Positions 14,401 through 28,700 of a stretch of 64,000 nucleotides of DNA are shown one piece after another (position 1 is the stretch's first letter; the number at the start of each line of letters is the position of its first letter). Location: NCBI RefSeq assembly GCF_001039355.2, contig NW_019775713.1, positions 482,471-546,470 of the forward strand. Direction: 5' to 3'. A model generated the notes under the pieces. That model was given only the letters and a program-made list of their open reading frames with translations. It had not been told where the DNA came from and made no database searches. The position numbers were made by a program, and so were the translations under genes. This stretch comes from Lingula anatina (taxonomy: Eukaryota; Brachiopoda; Lingulata; Lingulida; Lingulidae).

Positions 14401-16657
14401 AAAAATTCTCTTCAATCTAAACGGAAGAAATATGCACCACTATATCAATCTTGTTCACAGATCAAAAATTTCTCCCACAAACTCGAGAATGAAAGCTTTT
14501 ATAATTCTATTGTTAGTATTTCATCAAAAAATCCAAATTTTGCATGTGGGGAGAACATAAGATAATTGAAATTGACCTCATGTCACTAACCTTTTGTTTG
14601 TACTTTGCAAATGCCGGGAGTAAATTTGAGATGTTTTTGTCGTCCTATCTCCTCAGATAACAAGAAGTACCAGCCCCCGATTTCCTTCAGTGACAAAAAG
14701 GAGCAAATATTTGAGAAAAAAATTATTGTCAAAGTATGCTAACAAATTTTTATAGACAATTCAAGGCAAAGTAATTGTCACCATGAAAGCTGTAACAAAG
14801 GCCTCTATTTCTTGTGTTAATTATAGTATTTACATCTGGACTGAATTTCTCATGAGAAAAATCGTAATCTACTAGTGCTTTATATTCAGATAAATATAAC
14901 ACAATATGACTGTCAGAACATAAAGTGAAAGAATATCCTTTTAATTACTTGTACTGTACATCAATTTTCTACCTGTCAACGAAGATGTGACAGAAAAAAG
15001 TCTACTTATAAACACCCTGGATATCCCATCTGCTTTATATATATATGCTTTGTATGCCATATTGGCAAAACTATTGGGAAACCGCTTGTGTTGTGAATAC
15101 AGTTTTGTTATACAGGGTGCTTAGAAGTGACTATATATTAAACTTTTGTGAATTTACCTTCTTTGATTTGACCAACTTCTTGATCCCAAATGACATACAT
15201 CCTAGCAGCTCACTGAAAACATATTACAGCAGGCTTTAACTACTGAAGTTATGGCAATTTAACACTTTCACAGACCATAAAACCCATCTGAAAGTCAAAT
15301 TTTTCTCCCCTGGCCTCATTAAAGTCTTTTTTCTCCTGACATGCCGGGCTATCATAAAACTTCCAAAATGGTTTTCTTTCATTAAAGGCCAATCACACAG
15401 TGCAGAAAATTGAAACAAGATCTGTAGCAATGGCACTTGTGGATCCAAGATTTTACTGGGGAGGTAGGGGGGCACACAAGGATAAACTATAAAATAGTAG
15501 AAGAGGGCAATTTTACTGTAATGTGTGGGGAGGAGGGATGCAATAATTGCTTAGTATTGTCTTGCTCCATTTGATATACAAATTTAGGGAGGGGAATGGA
15601 GGGGGGGGCTCCAAAGCAAAGGAAAGGTTGCACACTGTATACTAATTTTTGGAGGGATATGGGGGATTTACAGGGCAAAGGGGGGGGGGCACACACCATT
15701 GCCCCCCCCCTGGCTATACCACTGGATGTGCAAGTCACTTCAATCCCTATGCTTAGGTAGCCTAGTGCAGGGCTGACAACCAACAGATAACTAGAATCAA
15801 TATAATTTGGCATCAAGAAAAACATAGAAGGGCCAATTTATCCATGTACATTTTTTTTTTCATAAAAGCTTACCTTTCAGATTTTCTTCTGTGCCATACA
15901 GACAATATTAGTCTCTTGTCTTGATCCTCTGGTAATATCTCACTGAAATGTAATAAAAAATAATGTAAATAAATCTAAAATCAAATCCTTAATTGTCTTC
16001 CAAAAAATTCTCAAAATGGATGGCTAAAAACTCTCTTATACCAAAGGACGAATCAGGAAACCCTTGCTGGATGTCAAGAACAAAAAAGCCAGATGGTGCA
16101 CCTACATGTAGCATACATCTTGCTGACTTGTGCCATATCTGTTTAAAATACGACTGTTTCAATTGCATAACGTGAACAATTTCCTTTATGATATACTTTT
16201 GCTAAAAGCGGAACTATGAATTTCAATGGTGTCATCTCTATAGTGTATTTTATGAACAATACCAGCAATTTTAGTCATAATTGCTTTTCTCGATAATATT
16301 GGATTAACCTCCATCCACAATATTATATATGGGTCTACATACACTCACATTTCAGGATGACTGTAATACAGTAACCTAGTCCATCATCAGTTTTATTTTG
16401 ACTAGGTTTATCATTGCTATGATCTATACACAAAACATTCTTTAGGAATGTCAGATACCAGAGATCATCTTGCTATAAAAATATATCTTCCAGCAATGAG
16501 CATATCATGGCCTAGGGCATGTAGAGGCCTGTCACTGCCGGAGGCTCTTGTTACTGGCTGGTATGTGTGTCAGCCTTAGCCATATGCCATTTGGTGTGTG
16601 TCACCGGTGTGTGTGAGTGTGTGTGTGTGTGTATGTGTGTGCGCGTGTGTGTGTGTA

Positions 16658-16705
<48 letters not shown>

Positions 16706-19700
16706 TCTGTTTTACATTTCTTGACCAACAAACAATGAAAGATTTAACTTTTGAAATTGAATTCAACTTATCAAACCCAAACACTTTACAGCCAGATTTT
16801 TTACAACACTTAACATAGACAGGTATACTATATACATCACTGTACTTCTTCTCTACCCAGCTACAATCAACCATACCATGTCTTCTTTTCCATATGTGAA
16901 AAAAAAAATCTTACCATTCAAATCAGGAAGTAAATCAAACTTGTAGTAATATGAAAACTATGCAGACTCCAGCTAGTCTTGAAGTTAAATTCATCCTACG
17001 CACGTGGAGCCCAACTGCTGACACAAGCATACAATTAAATGGCAGTAAAAATTACTCCGTATTTTGCTGATTACTATCAGATGGATAATAACCGGCTGCC
17101 GGGGATTGAAATGATCACTTACAATAGGTAGTTATGCCACAGGTATGCAGACAGAGAGAGTTAGAGAGAGTAAGTTATCATTTCAATTATTACAGAGGAG
17201 ATGGAAAGATAAAGAGACACAGCAGTGAGTTTCCTTCTGTGGGCTTTTGCATAACCCTTAACCTAACTCTCCCCCCTATCCCTACGGTAATGTGCCAAGC
17301 ATTTCGACGGGCCCAGTCAATCCGACCAAAAAAATTATATTATAAAATTAATTTTTCTGGGCTCAAACATTTAGTCCATACGTGAAAATCATGCGACAGA
17401 ATTTTTTTCTTGTTCCGATTGTTCGACCACATCGTCGGCAGGACTCGGTAAATTTTCAAGCCAGTCATATAGATGCTGCATGCCGGGCCCTTTGTCAATT
17501 GTTGTCCTTTCAATAGCTCTCGTCAATGAGGAAGAAACTATTAATTGAAGATCTAATCTGGAAGCATGACGTACCTGTCATTTCCTTTGTCCCCGATGAC
17601 AAAAAAGTGTTATAGACATACAATTTGTGCTAATTAAGCAGACTTGCCCTTCTGGATGAAACCAAATATCGACAGTGGGTAGAATACGTCGTAAACACCT
17701 TCATATAGACCATATATAGCGTTTGCTAGCAATAAAAAGTTTGGGAAGAATAAGCAATTTATTTTCAAGTTTGATTGAAAATATATGCAGATGGGGAAAC
17801 GTTCTTGAAGTCAAAACAGCAAGATCTAACATTTACTACAATCGACCGAAAGATCAGCGGGATCGACCGCCCAGACTTCTTGGCGCCAAATACTACGCGC
17901 TGTCAAAAGNTACGCTCTTTCACGAGCTTTACGTCGTCACACGGCGCTTATTAGCTACAACACGAATAACATGAGTAGCACGAGTTTCGCTGGTTCATAT
18001 GTATTTGTTTCCTGTTACACACCCTTGGTAATAGGTACAGCTAAGTACTTTTCTATTTCTTTAACGGTAAACTTTGCTTAGGAAACAAAGAAAACGACCC
18101 GATTAGTTATAACTTCCGATAAAATGGCCAGTTTCTGTACGTTCTACGCATCGAAGCGAGTCAAAATGGCGGACTCCTAAATTGTTAGTTGATATCGACT
18201 AATTGACACAATAAGATTCTTATGGTTAGGTGTTACTCGTACAGACAGTTACGAATGAATTATGCGTTTAATGGTAGTATATGCAATTCCCTATCTTCTC
18301 CTACCACCGTGAGTCGTGGGAAAACATCCACTTTTGTTCGGCTGCATCCTGTACCGGACAACATGGCGCCTCCGGATACGCTTACGTAATCATTAATTGC
18401 TTGCACATGCCGGGTGGTCAGATATATGCTTTGATGCCTCGACACCCTGGGAGAAGCAAAAATTTTATACATCCAGATCTAGGATTATTAATAATAATAA
18501 TAATTTATTCGAGCATTAAATATGACAGTTACATTTGTTAGCCCTCTATACTACAAATAGATGGATAAATAAATAGTTATACAGCACTATGGATTACTAC
18601 TTATACAGTGTTTTAAGAATATTTATTACAGTGTATAATTATAACAATTGTAAAAAGTTCACTATTAACTAATGTTAACTAACGTTGAGGGATCACATCT
18701 GCACCCCCCCCCCCCCTTTTTTATCTCTATATTGCTAGATTCTTAATACCATAAGCTTTATTAGGGGCTGGTAATGCCTTGCCTTTACCCTAATTTATTA
18801 TGTTTCAGATAGTTGCATGCCTTTAAGTTTCCTTAATATGGAAATTATGATAACTGGTCGCAGTCTTATTAGAGGATTAGAACAGGAAGCCCCTCCAAAT
18901 CTCAACCCCCATCCAGGAGGGTTTAGTGTTCAATGGCTATGGAAAAAGTGGAGCCCGATTGGGCCATTTTCTGTCCAGTGATGACTTCCCAGAATGACCT
19001 CCTAGAACCTCCTTCAATTGGGTGGAAATTATGTGCGAGCCCCCCGCCCCCCCTTCGATGCGCAACAAATTACAAGCAAGATAGTATCACTCAACCTATG
19101 CATTCAGGACTTAAATCCAGATGCTGTGATTTTCTGGGACAGCTCCTATTTCGATCTGCGCCCAGCTGCGGATATCTCCCAACGAAAGCTGACCAGGACA
19201 GTTATTACGAATGTGTCAGGCAACTGAATAAGACCTTACAGGAAACTTTCAAAGGACAGGCTAAGGTCCACTTTCTTCGGCATGTGGGTGCCACCGAACA
19301 ATGGGAGAACAATCCGTCAAGAAGGGGTACACATGAATGAGTTAGGCACTCGTATGCTATGATGATCTTTCCGAGGCTACAGCATGTTGCCGCTTTTCTA
19401 TTACTTAAACTGCATAAATACAGATCGGGCCAAAACGCATGGCCGCTTTAAGCCAAATGCAAACATGCTATAGCTTGATTTATACTTGATTTATAGTTAC
19501 ATTCACATACGTTTACTTCGCCATTGACTCGCCACCATATTTACCGACTTATGTATATGAGTAGCTTAAGCTTACGATGTGCCTTCAACAATTGGTATGC
19601 GAACGACTTTGATCTCGATCAGTGAGCCCATCAGGCGGCTGCTTTCTCTTGTGACTATAAGGGCTACAACATGTTACTGCTTTTCTATTACTTATGATAC

Positions 19701-22700
19701 ATCGATACAGCCTGGGCCACAATGCGTGGCCTCATTATGCCAGGTGCATACACGCTACAGCTCGATTTATACTTGATCTATAGTTACATTCACGTACAAT
19801 TACTTAGCCATTGACTCACCACCATATTTACCAACTTATGCGTAAGAGTAGCCTAAGCTTATGCTGTGCATTCAACAATTGTTGTGCGAATGACATTGAT
19901 ATCCACCAGTGGGCCCATCATACAACCGCTTTCTCTCGTTTACTTTAAGGGCTACAGCATGCTGCCGCTTTTCTTTTGCTTATGAGGCATTAATAGAGCC
20001 TGGGCCACAACGTGTGGCAGCATTATACCAAGTGCAAACACGCTATAGCTTGATTGATACTTGTTTTATAGTTACATTCACATACATTTACTTCGCCATT
20101 GATTTCTGCCAATGGGCCCATCACAAGGCCGCTTTCTCTTATTTGTACAAAAGGCTGTAGCACGTAGCCGCTTTACTCTTATTTACTGTATTTTGGGGCC
20201 ACAATGCGTGGCTGCATTAAGCCAAATGCAAAAAAGGCTGTACAAAAGGCTGCAGCACGTAGCCGCTTTACTCTTACCTAAGCCAAGTGCAAAAAATGGC
20301 TGTACAAAAGACTGCAGCACGTAGTCGCTTTACTCTTACCTATGTTGCACCAACATAGTCTTGGGCCGCAATGCGTGGCCGCATTCAACCAGCTTAAAGG
20401 ATGGCACAGCTACATGACATATGTAGACAATAGTTATTATCTTGTTTGCTTACAATTGCTTATGCCTTAATTTTTTATACCTGGACATATACTTGTCCGC
20501 CTCTATCACATACTTGTGCACCTACAGCAAGTTAACTTGCCAACATATTATACATTATTTGCAACTTTTTCAATAATGAATTAATATTACGATAACAAGC
20601 ACTATACATTGCTACGGGTACCTTTAACTAGCAATTGGCCTAAAAATAGATTCTGCAATTTGTAAAACTGAATGGCTAGCATTCGCATACGCTGTTCCGT
20701 ACATCTCATTGAACCAGATTATCAATTAATCATTTATTTCTGTTAATACACTTCCTTATGCTTTCCTCTTTTGAGCTGGCAGGGCTCTTCTATCCCTCTC
20801 ACCTCTGCCATATGGAGTCTATACTTCCTTTCTTCATTTTAGAGAAGCAAATTCCAAGAACTAATATAGATTACCACGTCAACTCAAAATTGAGACAAAA
20901 TTTGAGATGATGATTATATCAATTAAAAAGATCTCCTTCCCCCTGATGCAATCCCGAGCAATAATGATAAACCAGATGCTTACCTTCCCCTAGCCGGAAG
21001 TTATTAGGGAGGTCAATTTACTATGACTTTCTCCCCCGCCCCGAGTCAAATGACTTATCACCGCTATAATGATGCCAGGCATGGCAAAACTTTCACTGCA
21101 AATTATCTACAAAAATTTTTTCCTTCACAGGCCATACCCCCCCCTTTCCATATACACTCACAGAGTCATATCCCTCTTCCCCAGCAAAGTGGTGAGCTGG
21201 AAAGCGCATAATGAAAAGTTCAGACTCAAAAGACCAGTGAGATGATAAAATGGGAAGAGGAGGACCCAGTAACTTATGGCCATTCTTTGGGCTCCATAAA
21301 AATAGAGTCTTTCGTCCCCAGTCACAAGAAACGTTCAAAAATTTTAACAGAGGCAATATTGTTCCTACTACAGGTGCAGATTCAAACACAAATGCCTACT
21401 TTGTGGCAGACCACCCCCTGCCGCTCAGCTCCCAGAAACCCCTNAAAAGGCTGTACAAAAGGCTGCAGCACGTAGCCGCTTTACTCTTACCTAAGCCAAG
21501 TGCAAAAAATGGCTGTACAAAAGACTGCAGCACGTAGTCGCTTTACTCTTACCTATGTTGCACCAACATAGTCTTGGGCCGCAATGCGTGGCCGCATTCA
21601 ACCAGCTTAAAGGTTGGCACAGCTACATGACATATGTAGACAATAGTTATTATCTTGTTTGCTTACAATTGCTTATGCCTTAATTTTTTATACCTGGACA
21701 TATACTTGTCCGCCTCTATCACATACTTGTGCACCTACAGCAAGTTAACTTGCCATCATATTATACATTATTTGCAACTTTTTCAATAATGAATTAATAT
21801 TACGATAACAAGCACTATACATTGCTACGGGTACCTTTAACTAGCAATTGGCCTAAAAATAGATTCTGCAATTTGTAAAACTGAATGGCTAGCATTCGCA
21901 TACGCTGTTCCGTACATCTCATTGAACCAGATTATCAATTAATCACTTATTTCTGTTAATACACTTCCTTATGCTTTCCTCTTTTGAGCTGGCAGGGCTC
22001 TTCTATCCCTCTCACCTCTGCCATATGGAGTCTATACTTCCTTTCTTCATTTTAGAGAAGCAAATTCCAAGAACTAATATAGATTACCACGTCAACTCAA
22101 AATTGAGACAAAATTTGAGATGATGATTATATCAATTGTCAACGATGGCATTAAGGACAAATCAGCAACGTTTCGTATGCCAATGCCTCTGATGCTATTC
22201 AACTGGCTAAATCCATAGGAAAAGATGCCTACCTGGATAAGGCAAACATCCAGAACCATTTAGAATTCTCACATTTCAAAGACTTTTGTTTCTAATGGGT
22301 TTCTCCTTAAAATCACAGTACTAATTTGACAAAAAATTACCCATGGGCTTACGCTCTTGTTGTAAAAAAATTCGAAAACCTTTAGTTCGGCCATAGAATG
22401 GATAGCTAAAAACAAGTGTCGGATACCTGATATCCTATACTTGCTGGATGATTTCCTCATCCTGTCCCCAACCAAACAAGAATGTCAAAAACGTCTTGAA
22501 CATTTCATAGATCTTTGTCAGCTGATAGGAGCACAATCAGACAAAAAATAAACAAAAAATAAAAAATAAAAAATAATAATAATAATAATAATAATAATAA
22601 TTCCCCAGCTATTGTAATATCCTTTGCCGGTATAGAACTGGACACCTCACTGCAGGAGGCACGCTTGCCCCCTGGGAAAAATCAAAAACTACCTAGAACT

Positions 22701-25700
22701 AGTCCATATCCAAAAGGAAAATAGCACTGCATGATCTCCTATCGACCATCGGCCTTAAAGATTTTTGCTGCTTTATTATCCCGGTCGGGAGGGCCCTTTT
22801 TAAGGCGGCTTATCAATCTCAATGTTGGGACAACCCAACCCCACTACAAAATCCGTCTCAACAATGAAGCCCGTGCGGACCTTTCTACGTGGCATATATT
22901 CCTCCTAACTTTAAATGGGCGTAGCTTTCTCTATAATGATCATTGGTCTTTGTTCCCAGTAGCTTTCATTTTCACAGACTCATCCGGAGGTCTGCCCCCT
23001 TTTTTGTTTGGGAAGATTACTTGAAAAACAAAAAAGTAACCATTTTTTCAAACAATGAAGCCTTGATTTACATTCTAAACAATTGCACCTCGAAGGATCA
23101 TTCCATTATGTTACTACTGAAAAAACTTATTCTACATTGTTTAAAGAACAAAAAATTTTTGAGCCACCCACATACCCGGCGTGGACAATTGTGCTGCTAA
23201 TGCCCTATCTCGGCCTAATTTACAGGCCTTCAGAAGACTGCAACCACTGGCAGATCCTCACCCTACGTCCAAACACCAGGAGAACTTACAGNNNNNNNNN
23301 NNNNNNNNNNNNNNNNNNNNNNNNNNNNNNNNNNNNNNNNNNNNNNNNNNNNNNNNNNNNNNNNNNNNNNNNNNNCCTCCCTGCGTTAAGCTATAAATAC
23401 AAGATGGCAAGCATCTCGGACTCAACATCTGCTTTCATAGTGAAACAAACAATTCGGGGCCCGGAGAAGAAAAACCCCTCATGCGACACAAGGTCCCCAG
23501 TTACTTTGTCAATCCTACTTATGTTGATACAGATCCTCACCGTCGGTATGCAGTCAGCCTACAAAGTACACTTAATGGCTGCCATGTTTACGCTTGCATT
23601 CTTTGGACTCTTAGGGATAAGTGAAGTTGTATCTAGTGAAACTGACCACCATCTTCAACTGGGCAATGTTAAGATGAATCAGTCTGAAGGTGCCATCACC
23701 TTATATCTCCCTTCTTTTAAACATGCAGGTCAGAACTCAAATCACACGGTGATAATTCGCAAGAGGATGCCTAAGGTATGTCCTGTGAGATGGGTCTCTG
23801 AATATGTATCCCTACGCCCTAGCACAAGCAATAGACAATAAATTCTTCGTTCACGCTGAAGGATCCCCAGTTCGCTCCCAGGATTTCATTAAATGCTTGG
23901 ACAACGGTGTGAAGACAGCTAACCTCTCCCACCTGAATATTAAAAGCCATAGCTTTCGCATTGGCGGTGCTACGCTTGCAGCAAGTAGCAGCATGTCGGA
24001 AACTCGAATCAAACTCCTAAGCAGATGGAGATCCGATACATATATGAAATACCTCCGGTTTTAACTATTTTATGAATTTTATATTATTTAAGATTCTTAG
24101 CACTAGCGACTAGAAGTGTCTATTAATCAGTTCATATTTTCTTCCAATATGCTATGGCACTAGCGACTGGAAGTGTCAATTAATCAGGTCACGTCTTCTT
24201 GCAATATGCTAAGACCAATAGCGGCTGGAAGTGCCACTTAACCAGATCATGTTTTCATTCAATATACTAAGCAGAGACCATACACAAAATCTGGGCACCA
24301 ATATTTTATGCACATGACCATTGTATTCAACAATAGAATAATGTATATTATAGAATGTCAGTATTAAGGATTAATTGTCACTTAACCGTTCTTGCCTTGG
24401 ATTCACTAGTCCGGGAGCGTAGACAAACTGAGCATGAACAATCACTGTCATGCAGATTGCTTACTAATTAGATGTGTAAATGCCAAAAAATCCTCCATGA
24501 TCCTCGGTCCAGGGGTCTTGGTTCGTGGGGATTTTTAAGTTCTAGAAAATTACATAGTTAGGATAGAGATTCAGTATTCATATTTGATAGATATATTCCC
24601 ATCACCTTGATGGGTCAGCTTCCAAATGCCTCCATGGTCCTCGGTCCAGAGGTCTTAGACAGTGGAGATCTTTGAATTGTATAATTTATATAGTAATTCT
24701 GTATTCCATTTTGATAGACATTAAATCATATTTGTATTTTACAAGATACTCTCAGCCTGTTTCTTACAATTTTTACACATTATACAAATTTTTGGGTGGG
24801 GCAGAAAACTTACCGAGCTTCACCATTCGGTTTTACGATAAGTTTTCTATGGCGGGAAGTAATCCCCACCTTTTATGATCTACAGAGTTAAGCTTTAAGC
24901 TTTGCGTAATCCAACATAATATTATGTAATTGGCAGCTCGCGAACCGCAATCCATTACGTAGGAAGTGACTCCATTGCCCCATTACTTTATCCATTATCA
25001 ACCATTAGATCATAAAATGAACAAAAATTTGATATATGAATATAAAGTCTTAGCTAATGATAAAAAGTATTATAATAGCTGTGGAGAAGTGAGCCAGAGG
25101 GTAGAATGAGAGAAGGATCTGTGCTGTTAAGATGGGTGATATGTACCTCTGGTAGGTTAGTTTTTCCTCTGGGAACATTCTAGAGAATTTGTATTTTTTT
25201 TTTTTTTTTTTTTTTTGTCTGAAGCAGAATTATAAATGTTTTTTTTAATCAAAAGTAAATCAAATTTAACATTTAAGACAGGATTTTACCTGCTTTTTTT
25301 AGCCTCTGTTAACTATCTTGTTGGTTGGCTAAGGGCTAGTGCTTGGTCTCAAATTTTGGTATGGAAAACAATAATTTGAGAGCAGTGCTCATTCTCTTTG
25401 TAAACATTTCCAAACAAAATTTAATAACATGCTATTTTTTATTTTCCATTTGATAGTTAAAATAGTTATTTTTATTTAACATCTTGATTTTTATTTATAC
25501 ATTAATTTTTTGAAAATAGGAATAGTGATACTTGTAGGCTTGTCAAAACTCAAAGGTGAAAAAATCTAGCCCGTCACTTTTAGGGTCACGGGACCATAGT
25601 TTCATAATTGAATAGATAGCGTGTACAATGGACATAAAACTCTCTTCTAAATCGTTAGAAAATCAAAAACACATAGTTCCGTGTCTCAATATATTTCATC

Positions 25701-28700
25701 ACTGTTAAACAAAAAAGACATTCTGCATATAGGGGATTAAATAACTTTTTTTTCTTTTTTTTTTTTTTCAGGACTCGTCTGAGTAACCTGTTCCAGACAC
25801 TGGAAAAGCTCCTCGGCCACCGTCCTTCACGCAGAGACCCAGAGGAGGTCCAACAGCTCAGGTTTACCACCACTAAGATACTACAGTTTGTCAGCTCCCA
25901 AGGTAAGATATAAGGACAAATTATTCCCTGCTGATTTTCCTTCCATTGACTCAATTTCAAAATTATGCAGCAATTGAAGTGTTTGTGAATCTTATATTTA
26001 GTGTTTGTCTTAAGACAAACAAAATTGCCTTCAACCAGTTTATCAAAATCTGCACTCCAATTTACAGAACTGGATTTTATATTTTTATTTATTTTTTTTT
26101 ATTTAGAAAAAACCCACCGTGATGCTGTGTTAAAGCACAGTGAATACTTGGACAGTTTAGTCACAATATTAGAGGTGGCCGAAGATGTGGCAGTCACACA
26201 GAATGTTGTCTACATACTAGCAGAACTGATAGGAAAGACAGGTGAGTTATGTAAGATACTAAAGGCAAAATAGCTCACATATTACCCAAGGCATTTTATG
26301 ATTAACTTTTTTTATCAGTGTTCAGATTGTGGGCATAATACAGTTCAGTTAAGGATATATTACATATTATTTAAGTCTTAAATCGACCAGTGCTGGAACT
26401 ACTCAGTTAAAAAAATTGACCAGTCACACACAGTGCAAAGAGGAAGGCTTAAGCTGGCAAACTTTTTTATTTGTTCTTGGCCTACCAGTGCTATGATAAG
26501 ACATTGTCATGTAATTAATCATCATAAATAATGTCATCATACACCTGCATGTTTACATACTGCTTTACAATCAAGTAAGCAAATTTACTTTGATGATATT
26601 ATCAGCCTGAACATTTGTTTGACATATTTATAGCTTCTGGTAAGAAAGCAGGGACTCTAGTCAGTAATGGGGCCACCCAGGGATTGTTTGCTGCACTCAC
26701 GGGGGAGTGGAAGGAAACCCAACCAAATGAAGAACTGTTGTTGTCAATACACCACCTTTTAGCTAAATTAGGACCTAAAGGTACAGATTTAATTTTATGA
26801 CTTATTTGACTGTAAAACTTTTCACAAACTTTTTTCAAGATATTTTTTTTATCTACGTGTTCTCTCATTTTGAAATGTGATTAAAAATGTACGTAAAATG
26901 TAATTAAGAGCATGATGTGCATTTGACAAATATTTATATATATTATTTGTAAATACTTCTTATGGCCACCCAGAGTAGTTTTAATATCACTGCCTTAAAT
27001 ATTGTGGTATTGTTCATAGATCGTAAGTTTGGAGTGAAAGCGAGATTAAGCCAAGCCTTGCCAGTAACCTTAGGCTTACTAAGAAACCACACCAGTAGTA
27101 CAAGGGTCCTCCAAGCAGTGCTGCCAGTACTCAAATTATACTCTAACAATGGTACGTGCATTGATGTTGAAAGTAGATGTTGACTTAGTTTTTATTGAGG
27201 TTTGAGAGAAGACTGAATCCCAATGCTAAATGAACCCAATATTTGGTTGTATTATTTACTTGAGCAAATAGAAACATAGTTAAGCTCTGTCTCATGAAAG
27301 ATTTTGGAAAATAAAGGAAACTTCTCGGTATATTACATATGATTTTCACTGCTGTTTCTTTTAATTCCAAAAAAAAAATCTCTTTATGACATAATTTTAT
27401 CAATTTAATTTGACATGTATAAAAGTCGCTTTGATATTGACTGTTAAGTAAGGTCAGTCTGTCCTCATGCCTTGAAGATGTATTTATTTATTTATTTATT
27501 TATTTATTTATTTTGTTTCTAGCTGTGAATGCTTCTTATTTGGGGAAGAATGGTGCTGTCAGTTACCTGTTCAGGGTGATCACATCATGTGGAAAGAAAC
27601 ATCTGTCCATGTTGAAGTTGACATTAGATTCTCTGGTATTACTGGTTAAGTCAAGTGAGTAAGAAACAAGGGGGTCAAAATTTAATTGTAGAGAAGAGAT
27701 AGAAGAGATATGGGTGTAGTGAGGAAACAGTTATTTTTTATGTGATATGGCTGACCATTTAAGATTTCAGTGGATTTTTTTTTACAGAATTAATTTTTCA
27801 TAAATATTTTACAGACATTATATTAACTATTTTGGATATAATTGTGCTACTGGTAATATCAAGTAAGAATTGAACAATCAAAAGAATAGCTATAAGAGGT
27901 ATTTTAACTGAGAAAAAATATACCTTACTGAATAAGGCTTTTAGACAGGAAAGGGTTTTTAAGATAATGTATGACACTTTTTTCCATGCATATATTTGTG
28001 AAGTAATTCTTTGATGCATAGATCAAACAGAGCAAATAGTATATTGCCTAAAAACACAGCTAAAAGTGTGAATGCCAGGAAGCTATTTTTATGGAACATT
28101 TTATATGCTGCACATGCTGAATTCACTTTATATTCACAGAGAGTAACTCTGCGAGAGCCATTGGACATGGAGGAGTCCCCATGTTACTGAACATGTTCTC
28201 TGATTGGCACAGGGGAGACAGCAAAAACAGGCACATTGCACTGCGGAAAGCTGTGCTGAATGTACTCAAGCATATCACAAATCTCAGTAAGGAGTTCTTG
28301 TTTAACTTTTTGATAAAGCTTTACCAAACTTTACCTTTTTTGATTTAAAAAGAAATTACCGATGGAAAGTAATATATTGATCAGAATCATGTAGTTTTTT
28401 GTGATGTTTCTCTCATAGATAGTTTCATACAAAACAAATTATGTATCATATAATTTAATTTTATATATGGCAATAATATCTATTGGAACTTACAAAACTA
28501 AACCACCTGTCCTAAACTATACTGCTCACTTTTGTTTTTTCCTCTGCTTTTAACAGAATCTGGTCGCCACGCATTCATCCAGGCAGACGGCATCCGTATT
28601 CTGTACAGTGCCTGTCAAGAGAGCATCAACTGCCGTGACCTGGAGCAGGTGATCTTCATCTCCAGCCTCATCATGCGCAAGTGTTTTCCAAAGAATCGTC

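Larger units (their letters stand above)
18838..24700 (+). mobile_element. Decayed DIRS/Ngaro-like tyrosine-recombinase retrotransposon
   Basis: Order on the plus strand: SGNH-like domain (18838-19372), a tandem-repeat array (19370-20400), two 693-bp direct copies (20232-20924 and 21445-22137), RT remains (22138-22560), RNase H remains (about 22940-23290), an 84-base gap (23292-23375), the tyrosine recombinase (23377-24064) and short terminal repeat arrays (24100-24700). All coding parts are interrupted. A tyrosine recombinase instead of an integrase, and repeats in place of LTRs, define the DIRS/Ngaro order. No methyltransferase was seen, which leans to Ngaro, but the gap could hide one. Whether it is one element or several nested ones is unsure. 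Confidence 0.65.

Noticed and set aside
15430-15725. G/C-run-rich stretch resembling those at 9243-9400 and 13672-13880
   Set aside because: Possibly a dispersed repeat with poly-G/poly-C, but I could not define common borders by eye.
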